64,000 nt of DNA from Labedaea rhizosphaerae (GTDB lineage: Bacteria > Actinomycetota > Actinomycetes > Mycobacteriales > Pseudonocardiaceae): positions 26,406 through 90,405 of the forward strand of contig NZ_SNXZ01000010.1 in NCBI RefSeq assembly GCF_004362825.1. The letters are read 5' to 3'. Below the pieces are notes generated by a model that did no database searches, was not told the origin of the DNA, and was given only the letters and a program-made list of their open reading frames with translations. Below, in pieces: positions 58,273 to 64,000 of the stretch (position 1 is its first letter; each line of letters begins with the position of its first letter). Made by a program: the position numbers and the translations under genes.

Positions 58273-59151
58273 GTGACGCCACCGATGCACCTGGCTGTGC
58301 CCGTCGACGACCTCGCCGCCGCCCGGCGGTTCTACGGCGACGTGCTCGGGCTCGCGCGCGGCCGCGAGAGCGACCACTGGATCGACTGGAACCTGTACGG
58401 CCACCAGTTCGTCACGCACCAGGCGACCGGTCCGCGCTCCGAGGCGCTCAGCGAGGTCGACGGCCACCGCGTGCCGGTGCCCCACTTCGGCGTGCTGCTC
58501 GATCCCGGCCAGTTCCACGACCTGGCCGACCGCTTGCGCGCGGCGGGCGTCGAGTTTCTGATCGAGCCCTACCTGCGATTTCCTGGTCAGCCCGGCGAGC
58601 AGTGGACCATGTTCTTCCGTGATCCGGCGGGCAACGCGTTGGAGTTCAAGGCCTTCCGCGACCCGGCCCAGGTCTTCGCGACCGACCGGACGAGCGCGGA
58701 CGAGGACCGGGTCGTCCGTGCGAGCCGCGAGATCGCGGCCGACGCCGCGGTGATCTTCGAGCTGGTCGCCGACCCGGCGCGCCAACCGGCATGGGATGGC
58801 AACGACAACCTCGCCACGGCCGCGCCGGGACAGCGTGTGCGCGGGGTCGGCGACGTGTTCACCACGGTCCTGACCAGGGGCAGCGTCCGGGAGAACCACG
58901 TCGTCGAGTTCGCCGAAGGGCGACGCCTCGCGTGGCGGCCCGCCGAGCCGGGTAGCGAGCCGCCAGGCCACCTCTGGCGCTGGGAGCTCGAGCCGGTCGG
59001 CAGCGGGCGCACGATGGTCACCCACACCTACGACTGGAGCCGGTTGACCGACCAACGTCGGTTCGAGCGCGCGAGGTCCACCACGACCGACCGGCTCATG
59101 GCATCGCTGGACCGTCTCGCCGCGTACGTCGAGGGCGACCGCCCGACTTGA
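58273..59151 (+). CDS. Glyoxalase (VOC)-SRPBCC fusion protein
   Basis: 292 residues. Residues 1-130 are a VOC domain ([35 protein letters not shown]). Residues 145-290 are an SRPBCC/polyketide cyclase-like domain ([47 protein letters not shown]). The VOC half resembles a dioxygenase-type domain with an extra segment at 40-60. GTG 58273 follows AGGAGG. It diverges from the DinB-like gene; the pair may act in detoxification, which is inference. Confidence 0.87.
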   Translation: MTPPMHLAVPVDDLAAARRFYGDVLGLARGRESDHWIDWNLYGHQFVTHQATGPRSEALSEVDGHRVPVPHFGVLLDPGQFHDLADRLRAAGVEFLIEPYLRFPGQPGEQWTMFFRDPAGNALEFKAFRDPAQVFATDRTSADEDRVVRASREIAADAAVIFELVADPARQPAWDGNDNLATAAPGQRVRGVGDVFTTVLTRGSVRENHVVEFAEGRRLAWRPAEPGSEPPGHLWRWELEPVGSGRTMVTHTYDWSRLTDQRRFERARSTTTDRLMASLDRLAAYVEGDRPT

Positions 59152-59205
59152 TGACGCTGATTTACCTCTCCCCGGGTTGGAGAATTCGGGGCGCTTGCAA
59201 TCTTC

Positions 59206-59330
59206 GCCGGGAGGCCGGCGATGCAACCTTTCCGGGACTGTGTAGGGAAACCAGTCTTCCGTCGGGTTGACCGCCAGGACGAGCCGGGTCACGATCGAGG
59301 GGAATCCTGCAACCGCTTGCGGCGACTTGC
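59206..59330 (+). promoter_or_regulatory. Upstream region of the amylase gene with CTTGC repeats
   Basis: CTTGC or GCAA(G) elements recur: CTTGCAA near 59208, GATGCAAC near 59220, CTGCAACCGCTTGCGG near 59308-59325 and CTTGCG near 59328. Direct CTTGCA-type repeats near amylase promoters are known binding sites for LacI-type MalR/Reg1 repressors in streptomycetes, so maltose-responsive control is plausible. Confidence 0.5.
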
Positions 59331-59355
59331 GTAAGCCCGGAGTCAAGGAGTCTTC

Positions 59356-60753
59356 GTGGCCACTCGGCGGGCGTTCGTCGGTCTGACCGCTGCTCTGCTC
59401 ACCGCGACCGTGTTGACCGCGCTGGCGGTGAACTCCGCGAGCGCGGCACCGCCGGGCGGCAAGGATGTCACCGCGACGCTGTTCGAGTGGCGGTTCGACT
59501 CGGTGGCCACCGCGTGCGGCACCGTGCTCGGCCCGAAGGGGTACGGCTACGTCGAGGTGTCACCGCCGCAGGAACACATCCAGGGCGGCCAGTGGTGGAC
59601 CTCCTACCAACCGGTCAGCTACCGGATCGGGGGCAGGCTGGGTGATCGGTCGAGCTTCCAGAACATGGTCAGCGCCTGCCACGCGGCCGGGGTGAAGGTG
59701 ATCGCGGACGCGGTGATCAACCACATGGCCAATGGCTCGGGCACCGGCACCGCCGGCAGTTCGTTCGCCAAGTACAACTACCCGGGCTTGTACCAGGACC
59801 AGGACTTCCACGGCTGCCGCCAGCCGATCACCGATTACGGCAACCGTGACAACGTGCAGAACTGCGAGCTGGTCGGCCTGCCCGACCTCGACACCGGTAG
59901 CGATTACGTGCGCGGCGCCATCGCGGGTTACCTCAACGACCTGCTGTCGCTTGGCGTCGACGGCTTCCGGATCGACGCGGCCAAGCATATGGCGGCGTCG
60001 GATCTGGCTGCCATCAAGGGAAAGCTCACCAACCCGAGCGTGTTCTGGGTGCAGGAGACCATCTACGGCGCGGGCGAGGCGGTGCAGCCCACCGAGTACC
60101 TCGGCACCGGCGACGTGGACGAATTCCGTTACGCGACATCGCTGAAGTCCACTTTCGATGGCGGCAGGCTCGCCGACCTCAGCCAGTTCGGTGAGGCGTG
60201 GGGATTCGTGTCCGGCAGCAAGGCAAGGTCCTTTGTGGACAACTGGGACACCGAGCGCAACGGCTCGACGATCGACTACGACGAGGGTTCGACCTACACG
60301 CTGGCCAACGTGTTCATGCTGGCCTGGCCGTACGGTTCGCCGAACGTTTTCTCCGGGTACACCTACGGCAGCTCGGACGACGGTCCGCCCAACGGTGGCA
60401 CCGTGAACGCCTGTTACACCGACGGATGGACCTGTCAGCACGCGTGGCCGCAGATCGCCAACATGGTCGGGTTCCACAACGCGGTCGCGGGCACCGGCGT
60501 GACGAACTGGTGGACCGACGGCACCAACGCGATCGCGTTCGGCCGCGGCGACAAGGGTTTCGTGGTGATCAACCGGGAGGGCTCGGCGATCAGCCAGACC
60601 TTCCAGACGTCCCTGCCGGCCGGCACCTACTGCGACGTCCAGCACGGCGACCCGGACGCCGGCTGCGCGGGCGGCACCAGCTACACCGTGGACGGCAACG
60701 GCCGGTTCACCGCGACGGTCGGCGCGGGCGACGCCGTCGCGTTGCATGTCTAG
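59356..60753 (+). CDS. Secreted alpha-amylase (GH13)
   Basis: 465 residues. Sec signal peptide ([20 protein letters not shown], AxA cleavage near residue 34). GH13 regions: region I DAVINHMA, region [12 protein letters not shown] with nucleophile Asp, region [11 protein letters not shown] with the acid/base Glu, and region [12 protein letters not shown] with the transition-state Asp. Region IV has Trp where animal amylases have His (NHD); I recall the same in streptomycete amylases. GTG 59356 has AAGGAG upstream. A C-terminal beta domain ends the protein; no starch-binding module is seen. Confidence 0.92.
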   Translation: MATRRAFVGLTAALLTATVLTALAVNSASAAPPGGKDVTATLFEWRFDSVATACGTVLGPKGYGYVEVSPPQEHIQGGQWWTSYQPVSYRIGGRLGDRSSFQNMVSACHAAGVKVIADAVINHMANGSGTGTAGSSFAKYNYPGLYQDQDFHGCRQPITDYGNRDNVQNCELVGLPDLDTGSDYVRGAIAGYLNDLLSLGVDGFRIDAAKHMAASDLAAIKGKLTNPSVFWVQETIYGAGEAVQPTEYLGTGDVDEFRYATSLKSTFDGGRLADLSQFGEAWGFVSGSKARSFVDNWDTERNGSTIDYDEGSTYTLANVFMLAWPYGSPNVFSGYTYGSSDDGPPNGGTVNACYTDGWTCQHAWPQIANMVGFHNAVAGTGVTNWWTDGTNAIAFGRGDKGFVVINREGSAISQTFQTSLPAGTYCDVQHGDPDAGCAGGTSYTVDGNGRFTATVGAGDAVALHV

Positions 60754-60815
60754 GTTGACTTGTCGCCGGAACCTGATCGGTGAGCCGTCCGCGGCGGGTG
60801 AGCCGCTTTGTGCGG

Positions 60816-62438
60816 TTACCAGGGAAGGTCGTGGCGGAGTCGGGTGAGCCAGCGGTGGATGGTGTCGCCGTAGCTGCCGGGGTCGTAGGTGTGCTGGGCT
60901 TGGTCGACGACGGGCATGACCGCGGCACGGACCTGGTCGGCGTACTGCGGCACCACGTAGATGTGCAGGTAGTAGCCGTTGCGCATCTGGACCCGGGCGA
61001 TGTGCACGTAGCCACGCGCGGCTTCGCGGATGTTGGTGTGGTACGCGGTGGCCACCGGGCCGGGGCCGTAGCTGCGGACGACGATCACCGTCGGGTGGGC
61101 GCTTGCGACGACCGTCGTGGGATCGGCGCCGTGGGCGATCGGCTCGTCGTTGAGGCCGATGAAGTCGACCGTGCGCCAACCGCTGTAGTAGGACATGGCG
61201 CCCGCGTCGTGCAGGGCGATGACCTTGGCGTCGGCGGGGATGTCGGCCTTGGCGAGGCCTTGGCCGATGGCGACGTGGGCACGCGCGAGGTCCGGCCCGT
61301 AGTTGGCGATGACGGGCAGGTCCGGTGCCTGCAGGCCGGCGACGGCGACCCAGCCGGTGGCGAGCAGCCCGGCGACGGTGCCGGCGGTGATGCTGAGCCA
61401 GGCCTTCCCGCCGCTGCGGACGATGACGCCGGCGGCGATCCCGGTGCTCAGGCACAGCACCGGGAAGGTGTGGAAGGCGAAGCGGTGGAGGTAGTCCATG
61501 GTCGGGCCGGACACCACGTAGGTCAGGCTCGTGGTGACGACCGTGGCACACAGGACCAAGGCCGCTTTGCGCGTGTTCCGCCACAGCAACAGTGCCGCGG
61601 TGAGCACGAGGAGCGGGGCGTAGAGCCACACGGTCGTGTCGAGCCACGCGGTGCCCGCCGTGATGTTGCCGAACTTGACGTAATAGGTATTGGGGAATGG
61701 ATAGCCGTAGTAGCTCCACCGCCAGGCGAAGTAGCCCGCGCCCACGACGGCGGCGATCGCGGTGAACAACCACGCGCGGCGGTCGCGGCGTGCGGTCCAC
61801 AGCCAGACGAGAAAGGCGGGAAGGGCGGCGAGCACGCCGTCCGGGCGCAACATGCCGGCAAGCACCAGCAATAGGGGTGCTTCCCAGATTCGGACTCGGC
61901 GACCTTCGATCGCGTTCAGCCCGACGATGACCGCGCGCAGGACCAATGCGGCGAAGGCGACGGTTTCCAGGCCGCTGGTGATGTGGAAATAGGTGGGCAG
62001 GTAGAGCACGAACGCGCTACCGGCGACCACTGCGGCGACAAGCCCGTGGTTGGTGCGGCAGTAGCGCACCAACATGACGAGGATGGCCGCTCCCGCGGCG
62101 AAAGAGGTCACCTTCGCGACAGCGGGCAGGTTCAACCCGAGCCAGGCGAACGGGGTGTGCCAGAGCATCCAGAGGAAGTTCGTGAACCCCTCGACCGGAT
62201 TCTCCCCGGGGTTCCACACCGGTCCGTGCCCGGCGGCGAAGTTGGCCGAGTACCGGAAAGTGATGTATGCGTCGTCGATGGTGAAGAACCACGCCGACCA
62301 CACACCGACCAGGAACACCACGCCCAGGCCCGCCGCAACGGGCCACCAACCGCGACGTGGGCCGGCTGATCGCTCGGCCGTGGAATCCGCCGAATCCGTG
62401 AACTCCTCGGCCGTCGGCGTCGGAACAGTCGAGGTCAC
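60816..62438 (-). CDS. GT-C type membrane glycosyltransferase (arabinofuranosyltransferase-like)
   Basis: 540 residues with about ten membrane helices and a periplasmic C-terminal domain. The first loop has the GT-C metal motif DDAYITFRYSANFAAGHGPV followed by NPGENPVEGFTNFLWML, as in mycobacterial AftB-type terminal arabinofuranosyltransferases and related polyprenyl-phosphate-dependent enzymes. The C-terminal domain includes VIALHDAGAMSYYSGWRTVD. It probably decorates a cell-envelope polysaccharide. GTG 62438 is chosen with AGGGGG 9 bases upstream; GTG 62444 is an alternative. Confidence 0.82.
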   Translation of the reverse strand: MTSTVPTPTAEEFTDSADSTAERSAGPRRGWWPVAAGLGVVFLVGVWSAWFFTIDDAYITFRYSANFAAGHGPVWNPGENPVEGFTNFLWMLWHTPFAWLGLNLPAVAKVTSFAAGAAILVMLVRYCRTNHGLVAAVVAGSAFVLYLPTYFHITSGLETVAFAALVLRAVIVGLNAIEGRRVRIWEAPLLLVLAGMLRPDGVLAALPAFLVWLWTARRDRRAWLFTAIAAVVGAGYFAWRWSYYGYPFPNTYYVKFGNITAGTAWLDTTVWLYAPLLVLTAALLLWRNTRKAALVLCATVVTTSLTYVVSGPTMDYLHRFAFHTFPVLCLSTGIAAGVIVRSGGKAWLSITAGTVAGLLATGWVAVAGLQAPDLPVIANYGPDLARAHVAIGQGLAKADIPADAKVIALHDAGAMSYYSGWRTVDFIGLNDEPIAHGADPTTVVASAHPTVIVVRSYGPGPVATAYHTNIREAARGYVHIARVQMRNGYYLHIYVVPQYADQVRAAVMPVVDQAQHTYDPGSYGDTIHRWLTRLRHDLPW

Positions 62439-62584
62439 TGCCACAAACCCCCTGAAAACCTGATGTTCCCCGACACGACGGCCCAACGTACCAACCCGCA
62501 TCCGTCGCCGTGACAGCAGCCGACCTGCTCTTGGTTGCCCGCCGGACCGGTCGAAGGCTCCGGGTCGGCGAGCAACCAACGAGG

Positions 62585-64000
62585 TCAGCTGCTCGGCGGC
62601 GTTAGCGGCACATCGACGAAGGGCGTGGCTGTACGTAGAGCAGGGGACTGGTAGCGGCGGAGTTTCGGGGTGTCGAGGTCGTTGCGGTAGCCGACGACCC
62701 AGGTGTTCTCGTCGGGCACGGCCAGAGCGACGGGGCTGGTCGAGGTTTGGTCGGTGTAGTTGGTGATCTCTCGCCAGTCGGTGTACACGGCGGAACCAGG
62801 AGCAGCTTGGCCAGCGTAGTAGACGTAGTCGTCGTCAGCGCGGGCCACGACTTGCAGGGTGCCGGCGGGGGACATGATGGCCGACGGACTGCCTGTTGCG
62901 ATCACGCCGGGGAGTGAGGTCCAGGTACCGGCGAAACCGGTGGTGGTTTCGCGTTGGGTTTGGATGGCGCCGCCGTTGTTGGCGAAGACCTGAAGGGTGT
63001 TGTCGGGCATGACGACAGCGCTGATGGTTCCGTCGAAGCCGGTGCTGCCGAGGCTGACCCACGCGGACAGCGTGGTGGTGTAGGTCGCCGCGTGATACGT
63101 GCCATCTTGGCCGAGACCGAGAATTCGAATCCCGTTCGCCGTGACGGCAACGGTGATCGGTCCGGGCTTGAGCGGTGTTGGGCCTACGCGGGTCCACGCA
63201 TCGAGGGATGCGTTCGAGATCGCCTGGCTGCGGGCCCAGAGGTCGCCCGCGGCGTCGAGGGCGAACATGGCGATCGTGTTGTCGGAGCGGTGCACGATGC
63301 TGGCGGACGACGGGACGAATCCGCCATAGGTCGTAGTTCCCGCCCAGGGCCCTCGGCTGACGGTTTGGACGTTGGTGCGGACTTCGGCATCGGTCCCGGT
63401 AGCGGCTAGCTGGATGCGTCCGTCCTGGTAGTCGCCGGTGCCTGTGATGCCGATGACGCCGGTGAAGCCCGGCACCACGGCGAAGCCGATCGGAGTGCTG
63501 CCGGTGACGTCAGTGGCCTCGGCGTAGACCGCGCGACTTTCACTGTCGACATAGGAGTAGTGGATGTCGCCGTTCGTCGAGTACTGCAAAGTCACTGGCG
63601 GGTTGTCGACGGCCGGGACTGTCGGCCTGACTGGATTGACAACGCCATTCACCTGGCAGGTGTCCGGGGCCGCCGTGGTGGCACTGTCTATCCAGCCTGC
63701 GCCGATCTGCGCACCGTGGGAAGCAGTCCACCCCTGGGCGTTTTCATCCCACCGCCACCAGTACATCGTGCCGTCGGGCTTGATGGTGTAGAGGACGTCC
63801 GCGCCGGCGGAGAGGATTCGATCGAATGCCTGCCAGCCGAGCCCAACCGGCTGCGCTGTTGTCAACCACCGTTGTGATGCGGCGTCATATCGGTATCTGT
63901 AGAGATTTCCGGCGGCGTTGCGCGCGAAGAGCACGCCGCGCCCAGCGGCAATGATCAGGTTGTACTGATTCCAGCCAGATGCGATGACGCGGTGCGTCCA
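62585..64000 (-). CDS. Tachylectin-like repeat protein (start outside window)
   Basis: At least 471 codons; the reading frame runs off the right edge, so the N-terminus (probably a signal peptide and enzyme or adhesion domain) is missing. The first visible part shows tachylectin-2 repeats of about 47 residues (GWNQYNLIIAAGRGVLFARN, AGNLYRYRYDAASQRW, then LYTIKPDGTMYWWRWDENAQ). After residue 120 a second beta-propeller-like part follows (DIHYSYVDSES, MFALDAAGDLWARSQ, LGLGQDGTYHAATY). Such domains bind N-acetyl sugars on cell surfaces. Probably secreted. Confidence 0.82.
   Translation of the reverse strand, partial: WTHRVIASGWNQYNLIIAAGRGVLFARNAAGNLYRYRYDAASQRWLTTAQPVGLGWQAFDRILSAGADVLYTIKPDGTMYWWRWDENAQGWTASHGAQIGAGWIDSATTAAPDTCQVNGVVNPVRPTVPAVDNPPVTLQYSTNGDIHYSYVDSESRAVYAEATDVTGSTPIGFAVVPGFTGVIGITGTGDYQDGRIQLAATGTDAEVRTNVQTVSRGPWAGTTTYGGFVPSSASIVHRSDNTIAMFALDAAGDLWARSQAISNASLDAWTRVGPTPLKPGPITVAVTANGIRILGLGQDGTYHAATYTTTLSAWVSLGSTGFDGTISAVVMPDNTLQVFANNGGAIQTQRETTTGFAGTWTSLPGVIATGSPSAIMSPAGTLQVVARADDDYVYYAGQAAPGSAVYTDWREITNYTDQTSTSPVALAVPDENTWVVGYRNDLDTPKLRRYQSPALRTATPFVDVPLTPPSS

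Noticed and set aside
60225-60255. Trp in place of His in amylase region IV as an inactivating change
   Set aside because: The [10 protein letters not shown] form is, as far as I recall, normal in streptomycete alpha-amylases, and all three catalytic acids are present.

Overview
The window is high-GC DNA with actinomycete gene content: scpB-rluB-cmk-der housekeeping genes, GTG/TTG starts, GTGA and ATGA operon overlaps, WhiB, an ECF sigma factor with a C-terminal SnoaL-like domain, DUF5709, DUF6510 and DUF1737 proteins, a GT-C glycosyltransferase and an NRPS cluster. A filamentous actinomycete, possibly Pseudonocardiaceae, fits best; the family assignment is inference from gene content only. 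REGION 1 (1-12.5 kb), core chromosome: scpB (5' end outside the window, with a translated 18-bp repeat), a 23S pseudouridine synthase, a DUF1015 gene, a block of CTAG-rich hairpin repeats, a GNAT enzyme divergent from a DHA2-type efflux pump, a KhtTU-like cation/proton antiporter pair, cmk-plsC-der, and a response regulator/histidine kinase pair closed by a terminator. REGION 2 (12,601-27,734), a 15.1-kb integrated element bounded by a perfect 29-bp direct repeat whose right copy is the 3' end of an S4-domain gene. It carries a tyrosine integrase, an XRE repressor, two tandem excisionase-like proteins, a RepA-like AAA ATPase beside a cluster of GGACAGG palindromes, a GntR regulator with a clear operator, a tail assembly chaperone with a canonical -1 slippery heptamer, a 983-residue tape measure protein, a WhiB fusion and a 13-bp iteron array. 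I see no terminase, portal, capsid, tail tube or FtsK-type transfer gene, so it is neither a complete prophage nor a standard conjugative element. REGION 3 (27.7-32.1 kb): S4 protein, ArsR-type regulator divergent from a frameshifted MFS gene, tRNA-Pro, and an AT-richer islet with a HEPN-motif protein. REGION 4 (32.1-45.4 kb), a compact NRPS cluster: haem-oxygenase-like iron oxygenase, ATP-grasp ligase, two NRPSs (A-T-C and partial C-A-T-C-T-TE), MFS exporter and a TrmB/LuxR-like regulator. The second NRPS has a serine-type A-domain code, a condensation domain with HN in place of HH, and a thioesterase with a Cys nucleophile. REGION 5 (45.5-64 kb): secreted subtilisin-like protease; a locus of two TetR proteins, ferredoxin reductase, an amber-interrupted molybdopterin oxidoreductase and a uracil-DNA glycosylase-like gene sharing six copies of one 16-bp operator-like motif; an epimerase-sigma factor-SDR-membrane protein operon; a DinB-like protein; a glyoxalase-SRPBCC fusion; a secreted alpha-amylase; a GT-C glycosyltransferase; and a tachylectin-like repeat protein running off the right edge.
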